Origin: Levilactobacillus bambusae
GTDB taxonomy: Bacteria; Bacillota; Bacilli; Lactobacillales; Lactobacillaceae
Reading direction: 5' to 3'
Length of the DNA stretch: 64,000 nucleotides
Assembly (NCBI RefSeq): GCF_003124125.1
Contig: NZ_QCXQ01000001.1
Coordinates: forward strand, 416,855 to 480,854
The notes beneath the pieces are model-generated. The model worked only from the letters and a program-made list of their open reading frames with translations. It did not search any database and had not been told where the DNA came from. Position 1 is the stretch's first letter, and each line of letters opens with the position of its first letter. Shown piece by piece: positions 34,849-44,505 of the stretch. Both the position numbers and the translations under genes were made by a program.

Positions 34849-35493
34849 CTATGCCTGGTTAAACTTAGCGATAACTTGATAAATCGGTCCAAGCGCAGAA
34901 AACTTTTGTTCGTACTCGGTCTGGACGTCTTCTACCTCATCGTTAGCTTGGTGAAGATCCAGCCAAACTCCCTGAAAAATCATTCCAAAGTTATTTAAAC
35001 TCACCAGTGAATATTCAAACAGTCCCCGATTATCGGTCTTGAACTGAAGTAAGCCGTCTGGTTTTAAAACATCCTGATAATTTTTCAAAAATCCAGCTGA
35101 AGTTAACCGCCGTTTCTCATGCTTCGTTTTAGGCCACGGATCCGAAAAATTTAAATAAATTTCGTCAATTTCATTCGGATCAAAGAAGGTGTCAACGTCA
35201 GCACCATCAGACAAAATTAATTGAATGTTTGGCAGTTCGCTTTCAACCACCTTCTTGAGTGCAATAGCAATTACTGACGTTTGAATTTCAATTCCCAAAA
35301 AGTTGATTTCGGGGTGTAACCTGGCCATCTCAACAATAAATTGACCTTTCCCGGTCCCAATTTCAACGTGTAGGGGCTGAACGGCCGAAAACCGACTCTG
35401 CCAGTTTCCCTTTAACGGAACTGGATCGGTCACGATTAAATTAGGATGTTCCTCAATGTACGGTTTAGCCCATGGTTTATTGCGTACGCGCAT
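34849..35493 (-). CDS. trmB: tRNA (guanosine(46)-N7)-methyltransferase
   Basis: A 214-residue SAM-dependent enzyme making m7G46 in tRNA. SAM motif 'HVEIGTGKGQFIVEMA' (about 43-58), 'NFLGIEIQTSVI', and the TrmB signature 'IYLNFSDPWPKTKHEKRRLT' (about 120-140) are clear. GGAGGAAAAAAG precedes ATG 35493; a longer in-frame start would lie in the upstream terminator hairpin. Confidence 0.97.
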   Translation of the reverse strand: MRVRNKPWAKPYIEEHPNLIVTDPVPLKGNWQSRFSAVQPLHVEIGTGKGQFIVEMARLHPEINFLGIEIQTSVIAIALKKVVESELPNIQLILSDGADVDTFFDPNEIDEIYLNFSDPWPKTKHEKRRLTSAGFLKNYQDVLKPDGLLQFKTDNRGLFEYSLVSLNNFGMIFQGVWLDLHQANDEVEDVQTEYEQKFSALGPIYQVIAKFNQA

Positions 35494-35514
35494 CTTTTTT
35501 CCTCCAAGTGTAAA

Positions 35515-35553
35515 TAAAAGAGCTATGTTCAACCCGTTGACTGAACACAGCTC
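35515..35553 (-). terminator. Terminator or attenuator between ecsB and trmB
   Basis: Minus strand AGAGCTGTGTTCA / TGAACATAGCTCT (one G-T) with a loop of about 10 bases, followed by TTTTATTT. The T run ends less than 20 bases before the trmB ATG, leaving no room for a promoter in between. Confidence 0.85.
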
Positions 35554-35613
35554 TGATTTCGATTTAAGTTCAGAATAGCCTTATTTTACTGGCTAACCTA
35601 GGTTAACGTCAAC

Positions 35614-36831
35614 TTAATTTTTTTGTCGGGCTAACCGCCGGGGGGCATAAAATTGAACCATCACCCAAATTTCAACCCCGAGGACTAAGGTTAACACCAC
35701 GGGCGTTTCCCAGTTCAGATTTGCGATGCAAGCCATCACGACAAACAACACCCCCGTCACGATGAGAATGGTTCGCATCACCTGCTGAAAGTTTTTCAGT
35801 TTTTCCGTATTGGCCACGGGGTAAATGTGCGTAAAAACGTTATCGTCAAACTGGGAAAAATACGGCAGTAACTGGAATCCTAGGAGATAGACAAACAACG
35901 CCGAAAAGATTACGGGGAGCCAAAGCCCCCTGACGAAGTACAAAATGACCAGCCCGATCAGAGTCAGTCGAATGATCAGGCCACTAAACTCCGTTCCCCG
36001 GACAAGTCCCCGAGCATATAAATACCGAAACGTATTCGCTTGGTTAGCCGGAATTCGGCGAAACAACCCGTCCAAGTAGCTACGCCGGTGAATGGTTCCA
36101 CGTAGCATAGGGACATCCGTAAACAGATTGAAGAACCGATAGATACTGAGCATTCGACTATCTTCCCTGACGATCTCCGCCCGCCAATCAATCGGGTGCT
36201 TAGCCCAAGTGGTAGCGGTCTGCACTGCAAAAACAAGGTCGGCCGCAATCGCTAACCCGGCTGCAATGACCCAGCCGCCGTAAGCCGCCGTAGCAAATAA
36301 AATTAAGGACCAGCCCCAGTCAATCATCCAGCCCCGTTTAATTAGCGGGGTTTCATACCGGTAGCAATTGGCTAACGCCCGCCGCAAGATTAAGTCCTTC
36401 TGACTAACCATGATGATTAGCAGTCCCACTATGTTCATCCAGTTAGTGGTCAACGTCACCCGAATAAAGGGCAGCAGCACAAACCAAACTAGGCCCTGCG
36501 TTACCATTGCTAACCAAAGGCTGTAACGTCTTCCTGCCACCAGATACGCGTGCATATCATGCTCCCTTGGAAGCAAAAAAACACTATCGGCACTTTCAAT
36601 CAGGGTCGCTAACCGGCCAATTTGAACGCTAATCATTGCCACCACGATGACAATGAGCGGAGCCCACCAACTATTTGCGTGCAACCGCTGGAGTTCAATG
36701 GAATAGCCGTAACCCAAACCGCCAATTAAGAACATGAGAGCAAAGATAAAAAAATCATTAAAGACTAGGCGGAGATACTTCACCATGTTCCTTAAATGTC
36801 GGCTCAGTCGGGTTGAAAATAAAGTTTTCAT
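35614..36831 (-). CDS. ecsB: ABC transporter permease EcsB
   Basis: A 405-residue membrane protein with about nine to ten predicted segments in three clusters, and the EcsB-type start (residues 1-70 with 'YLRLVFNDFFIFALMFLIGG'). It forms an exporter with EcsA. In Bacillus and Staphylococcus the Ecs transporter affects protein secretion, regulated membrane proteolysis and competence; the substrate is unsettled. The ATG overlaps the ecsA stop by 4 bases. Confidence 0.93.
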   Translation of the reverse strand: MKTLFSTRLSRHLRNMVKYLRLVFNDFFIFALMFLIGGLGYGYSIELQRLHANSWWAPLIVIVVAMISVQIGRLATLIESADSVFLLPREHDMHAYLVAGRRYSLWLAMVTQGLVWFVLLPFIRVTLTTNWMNIVGLLIIMVSQKDLILRRALANCYRYETPLIKRGWMIDWGWSLILFATAAYGGWVIAAGLAIAADLVFAVQTATTWAKHPIDWRAEIVREDSRMLSIYRFFNLFTDVPMLRGTIHRRSYLDGLFRRIPANQANTFRYLYARGLVRGTEFSGLIIRLTLIGLVILYFVRGLWLPVIFSALFVYLLGFQLLPYFSQFDDNVFTHIYPVANTEKLKNFQQVMRTILIVTGVLFVVMACIANLNWETPVVLTLVLGVEIWVMVQFYAPRRLARQKN

Positions 36832-37568
36832 TCCGTTTGACCCGCTTTCTTGGTTAGGGAAAGGTAAATATCATTTAACGACTCACCGCTATCCGGAAAC
36901 GCCTCATGTAATTCCTTTAGCGTCCCTTCCACCCTTACTTGCCCGTCATGAAGCAGCACAAACCGATCACAGTATTGCTGGGCCGTTTCTAAAACGTGGG
37001 TGGTCATTAAGATGCTAGCGCCAGCTCGCTTTTTTTTATCCATTTCAGCAAGTAAATCACTTTTAGCCAGGGGATCAAGCCCCATGAAGGGTTCGTCAAT
37101 AATAAATAGATTGGCGTTGGTAATGAACGCACAAACGATCATGACCTTTTGCCGCATCCCCTTCGAAAAATTAGACGGAAACCAATCTAATTTGTTGTCT
37201 AAACGGAAGGTTTTTAAAAGTTCGTTCGCCTTTTGCCAGGCCTCTTCCTGATTTAACCGGTAAGCCATAATGGTTAGTTCGATGTGTTCCCTCAGTGTTA
37301 GTTCTGGGTATAGAACCGGGGTTTCCGGTATATATGCGATTTGCTGTTTGTACAACTGATCGTTTTCCGCAATGGTTATTCCATTAATGGAGATGGTGCC
37401 ACTAAAGGGCGTTAATAACCCAATTATGTGGTTGATTGTCGTTGACTTTCCGGCTCCGTTCAGCCCGATCAGGCCCACTAACTCACCGTCTTTAACGTCA
37501 AAACTAATATCCTTTAAAACGGGGATTTGTGAATACCCGCCAACCACGTGACTGACTTCTAACGTCAA
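36828..37568 (-). CDS. ecsA: ABC transporter ATP-binding protein EcsA
   Basis: A 246-residue ATPase of the EcsAB exporter. Walker A 'GLIGLNGAGKSTTINHI' (about 36-52), Q-loop 'YIPETPVLYPELTL', signature 'FSKGMRQKVMIVCAF' (LSGGQ variant), Walker B 'LFIIDEPFMGLDP' and H-loop 'MTTHVLETAQ' are present. The start is TTG at 37566-37568 with GGAGGG 6 bases upstream; the longer frame lacks a binding site. Divergent from hit, as in Bacillus. Confidence 0.94.
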   Translation of the reverse strand: MTLEVSHVVGGYSQIPVLKDISFDVKDGELVGLIGLNGAGKSTTINHIIGLLTPFSGTISINGITIAENDQLYKQQIAYIPETPVLYPELTLREHIELTIMAYRLNQEEAWQKANELLKTFRLDNKLDWFPSNFSKGMRQKVMIVCAFITNANLFIIDEPFMGLDPLAKSDLLAEMDKKKRAGASILMTTHVLETAQQYCDRFVLLHDGQVRVEGTLKELHEAFPDSGESLNDIYLSLTKKAGQTE

Positions 37569-37721
37569 ATCAATCCCTCCGCTTCTAATCCATTTGATTG
37601 TCCACAGTATAGCACACCCGTGTGAAACTCTAAAATCTGTCAACCGTTTTCAGGTTAATTGTGTTTTCTTGGTACCGTTCATTGTATAATGGGCTTAAAC
37701 TGACTGAAAGAAGGATGTCCT

Positions 37722-38165
37722 ATGGACGCAACTTTTGATCCAGACTGTGTTTTCTGCAAAATTATTTTAGGGGAAATTCCAAGTTATACCGTTTATGAGG
37801 ATGACGTCGTTAAGGCCTTTCTCGACATTTCTCAGGGAACTCCTGGTCATACATTAGTGGTTCCCAAAACTCACGTGGCTGATATTTTTGCGTATAATCC
37901 TGAGCTAGCCGCGGCTGTCTTTTCACGGATTCCCAAAATTGCCAACGCAATAAGGAAATCAAACCCTAATATCCAGGGCATGAACATCGTGAATAATAAT
38001 GGTGCGGTTGCCTACCAATCCGTCTTTCATTCCCACTTCCACTTGGTTCCCCGTTACACCGACCACGATGACTTTTCAATGACGTTTAAAGACAACTCAT
38101 CAAAGTATCAGCCTGAAGACTACATTAAAATTCAACGGGCCATTGAAGCCGAAATGGAGGACTAG
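37722..38165 (+). CDS. hit: HIT-family nucleotide-binding hydrolase
   Basis: A 147-residue histidine-triad protein. 'DPDCVFCKIILGEIPSYTVYEDD' (split motif at 6-28) and the HIT motif 'HSHFHLVPRY' (about 104-113) identify it; members hydrolyse nucleoside phosphoramidates or similar. It has a TATAAT at 37685-37690 upstream. The next gene starts one base after the stop. Divergent from ecsA, matching the Bacillus hit-ecs layout. Confidence 0.96.
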   Translation: MDATFDPDCVFCKIILGEIPSYTVYEDDVVKAFLDISQGTPGHTLVVPKTHVADIFAYNPELAAAVFSRIPKIANAIRKSNPNIQGMNIVNNNGAVAYQSVFHSHFHLVPRYTDHDDFSMTFKDNSSKYQPEDYIKIQRAIEAEMED

Positions 38166-38166
38166 T

Positions 38167-38505
38167 ATGGGACTAAAAAATTTTGCCGAGCGATCCATCG
38201 TTACCGCCGGAATTGGCTTGGCCTTTCACCTAATCCAAACGCGTCAGAATCCCATTGACTGGGGAAAAGAAAAGGTTAATGATGTTCGGGTTAAGGTGGA
38301 CCAATACCAAGAATTTCAGGCCTCACGGCGGGCGGTCCAACATAACCTCACCAAACTTCAGGAAGCCATTCAAAATGCCCAACCGGTTATAACCGATATT
38401 CAAACGGACATTAACAAGTTTGAGTTTAAAATTCAGCCCCGCGTGGCCAAACTAAACGACGCCATTAACCGGTTAAACGGCCAAGATTCTACTACCCATG
38501 AATAA
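38167..38505 (+). CDS. YtxH/YhaH-like coiled-coil protein
   Basis: A 112-residue protein with a short weakly hydrophobic N-terminus ('IVTAGIGLAFHLIQ', about 10-23) and a long helical region (35-105) with heptad-like spacing. Position between hit and prsA is that of B. subtilis yhaH (a YtxH-type stress protein), but similarity is only architectural. GGAGG inside the end of hit and ATG 38167 (one base after its stop) indicate tight coupling; an upstream in-frame ATG inside hit is less likely. Confidence 0.75.
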   Translation: MGLKNFAERSIVTAGIGLAFHLIQTRQNPIDWGKEKVNDVRVKVDQYQEFQASRRAVQHNLTKLQEAIQNAQPVITDIQTDINKFEFKIQPRVAKLNDAINRLNGQDSTTHE

Positions 38506-38611
38506 TATGAACTTTTTGTAAAGTTATTGCGTCTTTTTATAGGATTTCATGAACGTGTGGTAAGATGAATTTTGTACGATTTAATCATTTAGAAATGGAT
38601 GTGAACATATT

Positions 38612-39520
38612 ATGAAGAAATGGGTCATTGCACTCAGCGGAATTGTCATTAGTTTGACATTAGCCGGCTGTGGAAGCAAAGCAGTCGCAACTACCAAGGG
38701 TGGAGACGTTACTGAAAGTGCCTACTACAGCAGTATGAAGACCACCTCTTCTGGAAAACAGATCTTGCAACAAATGATTTTAAATAAGGTGCTCGAAAAG
38801 GATTACGGCGATAAAGTTAAGAAGTCCGAAGTGACAAAGCAATATGATGAATATAAGTCACAGTATGGGTCATCATTTAGCAGCGTCCTTTCCCAAAGTG
38901 GGATGACAGCTTCCCAACTAAAGACCGAAATTCGCTCTAACCTTCTGTTAAAGGAAGCCGTTAAGGCCAACACCAAGATTACCGATGCTGACTTACAAAA
39001 GCAGTTCAAGAGCTACCAACCTAAGGTCGAAGTTGCTCAAATCCTTGTATCTAAGAAGTCAAAGGCTGAAGATATCATCGACCAGTTAAACGACAACAAG
39101 AAGGATCCAAAGAAACTTCAAAGTACCTTCACTTCCTTAGCTAAGAAGAATTCAACGGATACCGCAACTAAGAACAATGGTGGTAAGCTACCTAAGTTTG
39201 ACAACACAGATACTTCCCTTGACTCTGGATTCAAGAAGGCTGCGTTTAAGTTGAACAACAACGAATACACGGCCGAACCCGTTAAAACCCAGTATGGTTA
39301 CCACGTTATCTTAATGCTAGATAATCCTGGCAAGGGTAAGTGGCAAGACCACAAGGCTGAATTGAAATCACAAATCATCAACAATGATTTAAACGACAGC
39401 ACTAAGCTGCACAGTGTGGTTTCAAAAGTCTTAAAGAACGGTGACGTTCAGATTAAGGATAGCGATTTAAAGAATATCTTATCTGATTACATCTCATCAA
39501 GTTCCAGTGCTAGTAAATAA
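38612..39520 (+). CDS. prsA: Foldase lipoprotein PrsA
   Basis: A 302-residue extracytoplasmic peptidyl-prolyl isomerase tethered to the membrane, assisting folding of exported proteins. Signal peptide with lipobox LAGC (lipidated Cys about 20), N-terminal chaperone domain, parvulin domain (about 138-240: '[18 protein letters not shown]', '[24 protein letters not shown]', '[11 protein letters not shown]'), then a helical tail. Note the usual histidine of 'ASHIL' is Gln here ('VAQIL'), as in PrsA forms with weak isomerase activity. Confidence 0.95.
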   Translation: MKKWVIALSGIVISLTLAGCGSKAVATTKGGDVTESAYYSSMKTTSSGKQILQQMILNKVLEKDYGDKVKKSEVTKQYDEYKSQYGSSFSSVLSQSGMTASQLKTEIRSNLLLKEAVKANTKITDADLQKQFKSYQPKVEVAQILVSKKSKAEDIIDQLNDNKKDPKKLQSTFTSLAKKNSTDTATKNNGGKLPKFDNTDTSLDSGFKKAAFKLNNNEYTAEPVKTQYGYHVILMLDNPGKGKWQDHKAELKSQIINNDLNDSTKLHSVVSKVLKNGDVQIKDSDLKNILSDYISSSSSASK

Positions 39521-39529
39521 CTAAGTACC

Positions 39530-39565
39530 AAAAAAAGGCCACTCCCGCGGGAGTGGCCTTTTTTG
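39530..39565. terminator. Bidirectional terminator between prsA and yhaM
   Basis: Self-complementary GGCCACTCCCGCGGGAGTGG core with six A and six T residues at the sides, so it serves both converging genes. Confidence 0.93.
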
Positions 39566-39566
39566 A

Positions 39567-40547
39567 TTATTGCCCCTTTTCTGGGACCTGTTCTGGCAAC
39601 CGGGTTGGCCGGAAAAACCGGCGGCCGTCCATTGCAAAAAGCCGTTCCGTAAAGTGACCGGGTTCCGTTTTGCCTAAGGCCGCTGATAGCATCATAATGG
39701 ACGCATCCATTTCATCTAGGTCGTGAAGAACTTGAGCCTCCATTAATTCCGGGGCAACCGGTGAACCGTAATCCAGTTCGCCATGGTGTGATAAAACCAT
39801 GTGCCGCAATAAAATGACAGATTCATCATCGGGATCAATTTTTAGTTGGACACAGGCCCGCACAATATCCCCGTCGACAATCGAAATGTGCCCCAAGAGA
39901 TTGCCTTCGTTCGTATAGGTGGTTGAAACGGGTCCGCTTAATTCAGACGTCTTGCCTAAATCATGCAAAATGGCGCCAGCATAAAGCAGCGGTCCGTTTA
40001 ATGCTGGGTATTGTTTAACCACGGAATGGGCTAACCGCAAGATCGAAATCGTATGGTATGCTAATCCACCTTCAAAGGCATGATGATTGGTTTTGGCCGC
40101 CGGAAAGTCAAAAAAGGCTTCCTGTTTTTCCTTCAATAGGAACCGGATAATCCGATTCCATGACGGCTCCGTAATTTCAAACAACGTCTGACTAATTTCA
40201 TTAACCATGTCATCCCGTTTCATCGGTGAATGTTCCACGTAGAGTTTAGGATCGTTAGGTTCCGTATCCGTTGCCAACCGCAAGTGATAAATCTTAATTT
40301 GCGGGGAGCCCTGGTAAGTCTCCCGCTTTCCGTGCAATTGAACTACCTGCCCCGCCACAAACTGAGCAATATCTTCATCGGAAGCATCCCAGTACTTTCC
40401 GGAAATCTCCCCAGATTCATCCTGAAAAATGATCGCCAAATATTTCTTGCCGTTTTTGGCTACCCGGACGTCAACGGATTTTAGTAACACAAAGGTGGTT
40501 AATTCATCATCAACACCGTAGGTCATAAGTAATTGTGGTTCAGCCAA
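39567..40547 (-). CDS. yhaM: 3'-5' exoribonuclease YhaM
   Basis: A 326-residue nuclease that trims short single-stranded RNA tails. N-terminal OB-fold (about 15-90: 'TTFVLLKSVDVRVAKNGKKYLA'), then an HD domain with 'HHAFEGGLAYHTISIL' (His about 160-170) and 'AGAILHDLGKTSEL' (HD about 196). The start is TTG behind AGGAGGGA with 7 bases of spacing. It is the last gene of the yhaO-yhaN-yhaM operon. Confidence 0.94.
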   Translation of the reverse strand: MAEPQLLMTYGVDDELTTFVLLKSVDVRVAKNGKKYLAIIFQDESGEISGKYWDASDEDIAQFVAGQVVQLHGKRETYQGSPQIKIYHLRLATDTEPNDPKLYVEHSPMKRDDMVNEISQTLFEITEPSWNRIIRFLLKEKQEAFFDFPAAKTNHHAFEGGLAYHTISILRLAHSVVKQYPALNGPLLYAGAILHDLGKTSELSGPVSTTYTNEGNLLGHISIVDGDIVRACVQLKIDPDDESVILLRHMVLSHHGELDYGSPVAPELMEAQVLHDLDEMDASIMMLSAALGKTEPGHFTERLFAMDGRRFFRPTRLPEQVPEKGQ

Positions 40548-40558
40548 GGTAATCCCTC

Positions 40559-43165
40559 CTAAAGTTTGATTAACTGATTTTGGTTAACTGTTTGAGCAGC
40601 TTGAGCATCCGAGGTTAACAAAATCACTTGTAACTGTTGGCCAACGTCCGTTAACAACTGCGACATCATTTGCCGGCGCTGGTCATCAAAGGTCACAAAT
40701 CCATCGTCAATCACTAGTGGTAGTCGGTGACTCTCACTTAAAACGCGTGCCACGGCTAACTTCAAACAAACATATAATTGTTCAGCCGTCCCCCGGGAGA
40801 GATGACCAACCGTTAACCACGGTGTTTGTTCACCCTTAATTTCAATCTGCTCACTGCTCAATTTAATTTGAGTATACCGGTTTTTAGTTAGAAGTGCTAG
40901 CTGTCCCTCTGCCAGCTGAATAATTTCAGGCAGCCGATCCTGGGAAGCTAGGGCCAACATTTGATCAATCCACCGGGCCGCAAATTGGTGGGATAAGTAC
41001 TTTTCAACGTTGGCAATGATTTCAGTATCTAACGCCGCCAGCTGCTGTTCCAGGTCCGTTTGCAGCCCGTTAGTTGTCCACGCCTCAATTTTAGCGGCTA
41101 ACTCGGCTAGTTCATGCACGGTATTCGTCTGTTGCTGCTGAAGTTGAGTACTCCGGTTTTGAACCGTCTCAAGTTGCGTTTGAAGCTCCTGCCGGGTTTT
41201 ATACTGGGCGAGATGCTTCAAATCATCAGCTGATAATTGCTGACTCAACCGCCTGAGTTCCGTCTGATCAACTTCCCGATCCCTCTCAACGGTAACCTGG
41301 GCGTTGAATTGATCGGCCGTTTCTACCCCGCGGTTCCGCAAGAATTGGTTAACTTGGCTAACCTGGCGTTCAACTTGACCGCTTAGCTGCTGTTCTTGTC
41401 GGCGGAGCTGGGTTAACAAACTAACCGTAGACTGTTCCGACTGTGCGGCACTTCGAATACGATCGACCCTCGCTGAAACCGCCTGCAGTTGATTAGAATA
41501 ACTCATCTGATCACTGAACTTAAGCTCGGGCATAACCGTTTGCCATTGTTGCAGGTAGTCTTCAATAACTATCCGCTGCGGGAATTGTCCCCGATCCTGA
41601 ATTTCCCGCTGTAACTGCTGCAACCGATTGAGGTCACGCTGAATTGAGGACCACTGTTCAGGATCTAACGCTGTCAGGCCGTACCGAATTCCGATTTGAT
41701 CTAATTGATCCGTTACCGCTTGCGCATCACGGTTATTTTCACGAAGCTGCGCCCAAAATTCACTAACTTGATCAGTCGGTAGACTGTGTGACGTCGTTGC
41801 CGACAAACCGAAATACGCGTAGGCGGCAATTCCTAGTCCAATGCAGGCCCCCACCAGTTTAACCGCCATACTTGGCATAAACAGCGCCACTAAAAGTAGC
41901 CCTAACCCCACTCCTATTAGTAGAAGGTCTCGGGTAACCGGCTGACGCTGTGTGGTTCGGGTTCTGGGGCCTTGTTCGTTGGCAGCGTTTAGTTGGTTCT
42001 GCATGGTTTGCTGACGTTGCCGTAGCTTACGCTGTTGATTTAATAACTCCGAAACCAGTTGATCATCCGAACGTGTAAACGGTCGGGGAACCTGTCCACC
42101 AACCGAATATCGGTCTAGCAAAGCTTGATATTCTTCATGTTGATTCCGTTGGTTTGATTGATCCCGTTCGATTTGTAACGCTACCTGAGTCATCTGTGCC
42201 AGTTCGGCTGCTAATGAGTCAAACCGTTCCTGATGTGTTGCATACCCAACCATCTGTTGGGGCGTTTGTCCCTTAGCCTGTGCCAGTTCGGCTTGTAAAT
42301 CTTGCTGTTGGGTCTTTAAGTCATCCAATCGGACCAATAAATGTTGTAATTCCTGTTCATCATCCCGACTGAATCCAACCGTATGATTAGTCTGCTGATC
42401 AGTCAGAACTGTTAGTCGGTTGTAAGTCGGCCACTTGGATTCCAGAACTTGAAGTTCATTTAGCTCTTGGTTGGCTTGATGCACCGTTGTTTCCAAATCC
42501 TTGAGCCGCTCGTTTGACTGATGCTGCTGGTCAACGGCCTTTACAAACTGGGGGTAGACTGCTTTGGATTGTTCAATTCGGTCCACTAATTCGGCCCGCG
42601 TGCCAAGTTGCTGGTTGATAACGGGATTTCTGCCCGTGGGTTTATAAAGATCCCTAGCCGAGTGCTCTAATTGATGTTCATACTCCTGCCATTCTTCGCT
42701 TCCAGCTGCCCCCAACCCTTGAATTAAATACGTGAGCTGGTCTGGTTTTAACGAAAACACCTGCGCCAGCCGGGGTTCATCAATGAAAAACACAGTTTCG
42801 TATAGCGCTTCATCCAGCGGAGCAATGAGATCAGTCAACGTTTCGGGCGGTAATTGTAATCCCGTCTGAAGGGCTGTTAGTGTTACCCGGCCCCGTTTTG
42901 GACCGGACTCGCGTTGAACTCGAAATTCCTGGCCCTGCTTTTCAATAATGAGTTCGCCACCATATCGCCCACCGGTTAGTGGCTCGTGACGCAAATCTGC
43001 AGACCGTTTTGACGGGAACCCAAATAAAATTGCGGGGATAAACTGCGCAATCGTTGACTTACCAGCTTCATTTTGCCCGTAAAAGGTGGTCATCGTGCCA
43101 TCCAGATCAAACGATTGATTTGCAAACTTTCCGTACCCGTAAAGGGTGAGCCGTTTAATTTTCAT
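40559..43165 (-). CDS. yhaN: YhaN-type SMC-like ATPase
   Basis: An 868-residue ABC/SMC-type ATPase. N-terminal 'LTLYGYGKFANQSFDLDGTMTTFYGQNEAGKST' (split over about 6-38) holds Walker A 'GQNEAGKST'. Two long coiled-coil stretches (about 190-380 and 460-690) surround a hydrophobic hairpin of two membrane-like segments (about 413-450), which is the usual YhaN pattern. The C-terminal 'LSRGTAEQLYVCLKLA' signature and 'LPLVIDDGFVTFDD' Walker B finish it. It works with YhaO as an SbcCD-like nuclease/ATPase pair. ATG 43165 fits GGAGG better than the one three codons earlier. Confidence 0.92.
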   Translation of the reverse strand: MKIKRLTLYGYGKFANQSFDLDGTMTTFYGQNEAGKSTIAQFIPAILFGFPSKRSADLRHEPLTGGRYGGELIIEKQGQEFRVQRESGPKRGRVTLTALQTGLQLPPETLTDLIAPLDEALYETVFFIDEPRLAQVFSLKPDQLTYLIQGLGAAGSEEWQEYEHQLEHSARDLYKPTGRNPVINQQLGTRAELVDRIEQSKAVYPQFVKAVDQQHQSNERLKDLETTVHQANQELNELQVLESKWPTYNRLTVLTDQQTNHTVGFSRDDEQELQHLLVRLDDLKTQQQDLQAELAQAKGQTPQQMVGYATHQERFDSLAAELAQMTQVALQIERDQSNQRNQHEEYQALLDRYSVGGQVPRPFTRSDDQLVSELLNQQRKLRQRQQTMQNQLNAANEQGPRTRTTQRQPVTRDLLLIGVGLGLLLVALFMPSMAVKLVGACIGLGIAAYAYFGLSATTSHSLPTDQVSEFWAQLRENNRDAQAVTDQLDQIGIRYGLTALDPEQWSSIQRDLNRLQQLQREIQDRGQFPQRIVIEDYLQQWQTVMPELKFSDQMSYSNQLQAVSARVDRIRSAAQSEQSTVSLLTQLRRQEQQLSGQVERQVSQVNQFLRNRGVETADQFNAQVTVERDREVDQTELRRLSQQLSADDLKHLAQYKTRQELQTQLETVQNRSTQLQQQQTNTVHELAELAAKIEAWTTNGLQTDLEQQLAALDTEIIANVEKYLSHQFAARWIDQMLALASQDRLPEIIQLAEGQLALLTKNRYTQIKLSSEQIEIKGEQTPWLTVGHLSRGTAEQLYVCLKLAVARVLSESHRLPLVIDDGFVTFDDQRRQMMSQLLTDVGQQLQVILLTSDAQAAQTVNQNQLIKL

Positions 43166-44375
43166 TTTGAACATCCTCCGTCTGATGACTCAACAGCCGG
43201 CCCGCGTGCCTTTTAATCTCCACCATCGTTTGTGGATCATTGAGCCAATCCATCAGAAAGCCCTCCCGACTTAGTGGGCCACTCAACGTGAGCAGCTGAT
43301 CACGGGTAAACACCTGCTCCGCGGCGGTTTGCCAAAACTGCTGGTCCATCTTAGTTCGGGTGGGACTTACCGGTACTTCATCAATGCGAATTTGGCTTAC
43401 CCAAATCCCGAGACGCTGAAACTGACTACGATGGCTTTCCTGAAAGAGCTCTAGCCACTCCCCCGAGTCAATGGTTGCCTTTAACGACGCCGAAAGCTGT
43501 TCGCCGTGCGCTATCTGGACGGTTACCAGTTTAAAGGGTGCCGTTTGGTCTGCCGCCCACTGGTCTATGGTACGGTCAAGATCGGTAAGGGTCCCTAACT
43601 CCGCTGCATTGATGCTGAGTGATTTCCACTCTATGAGAGCCGTGGCGTGAAACTCCGGAATCAATCGGTTGCCTTCACTGTGAACCAAAAAAACTCCCTT
43701 TTGTCCGGTCTCGCTTCGGTCACGTCCCTGAATATTGCCGGAGTAGCAAATTGGTGGATTCGTATTGAGGCTCTGACGTTGATGAATATGCCCTAAAGCC
43801 CAATAATCATAACGTTTACGTAGGAGTTTTTGCAGGTCAAACGGGGCATAGTGGTCCGTCCGTTGGTTTTTAGTAGCAACTTCGCCATGCCACATTCCAA
43901 TGTGCCAATCGGTCCCCTCCCGCGTGGGAAAATCTGCGGAAGGATCAGTCGTTACCCACCGGCTGGGATAGCTAAATCCACTAATGGCAACTGTTTCGCC
44001 CGTTGTCAACTTTAATTTATGGGTGGTGACAGTCGTTGGCATGACAAAAACGTTATCCGGGTAATCAACTGCTAATTGTTGATCCGCCAAATAATCGTGA
44101 TTACCAAAGCTAATGATTACGGAAATCCTTTGATCCCGTAGCCGGCTAAACTCACTAAGTAAAAAACCCTGGGCCTTGACGGATTGAACATCCCGATCAA
44201 AAAGGTCCCCTGAAATTAAAATAAAATCCACCCGTTCCTTAATCGCTAGATCAACAATCTTAGTGAACGATTGAAACGTTGACTGGCGAATTTTATTCCA
44301 TAACGGGGTCGGCGCTTTCGCCAAGCCTAAGAATGGACTATCTAAGTGTAAATCGGCCGCGTGAATAAATTTCAT
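43155..44375 (-). CDS. yhaO: YhaO-type DNA repair exonuclease (SbcD-like)
   Basis: A 406-residue calcineurin-like phosphoesterase. Metal motifs: 'HAADLHLDSP' (DxH, about 5-14), 'LISGDLFDRD' (GD, about 53), 'SFGNHDYL' (GNHD, about 91) and 'MWHGE' / 'WALGHIHQRQ' (GHxH, about 186). It is the nuclease partner of YhaN, overlapping it by 11 bases. The C-terminal half is the family-specific region. Confidence 0.94.
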   Translation of the reverse strand: MKFIHAADLHLDSPFLGLAKAPTPLWNKIRQSTFQSFTKIVDLAIKERVDFILISGDLFDRDVQSVKAQGFLLSEFSRLRDQRISVIISFGNHDYLADQQLAVDYPDNVFVMPTTVTTHKLKLTTGETVAISGFSYPSRWVTTDPSADFPTREGTDWHIGMWHGEVATKNQRTDHYAPFDLQKLLRKRYDYWALGHIHQRQSLNTNPPICYSGNIQGRDRSETGQKGVFLVHSEGNRLIPEFHATALIEWKSLSINAAELGTLTDLDRTIDQWAADQTAPFKLVTVQIAHGEQLSASLKATIDSGEWLELFQESHRSQFQRLGIWVSQIRIDEVPVSPTRTKMDQQFWQTAAEQVFTRDQLLTLSGPLSREGFLMDWLNDPQTMVEIKRHAGRLLSHQTEDVQNEN

Positions 44376-44417
44376 GATGCCATCCCTTCTTCAGATAATT
44401 GAACTGTCACCATAGTA

Positions 44418-44467
44418 AAACGACTGAGCCACTAAAGCAATCCTGCCTTAGTAACCCAGCCGTTTTA
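44418..44467. terminator. Bidirectional-looking terminator between yhaO and yheA
   Basis: A 20-pair stem (44420-44439 with 44444-44463, several G-T pairs on the minus strand) with a 4-base loop, flanked by AAAA and TTTT. It ends the yheA transcript on the minus strand, 40 bases after its stop. Confidence 0.88.
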
Positions 44468-44505
44468 AATTGTTCGGCCATCGATTTCTCGAATAACACT
44501 AGGCC

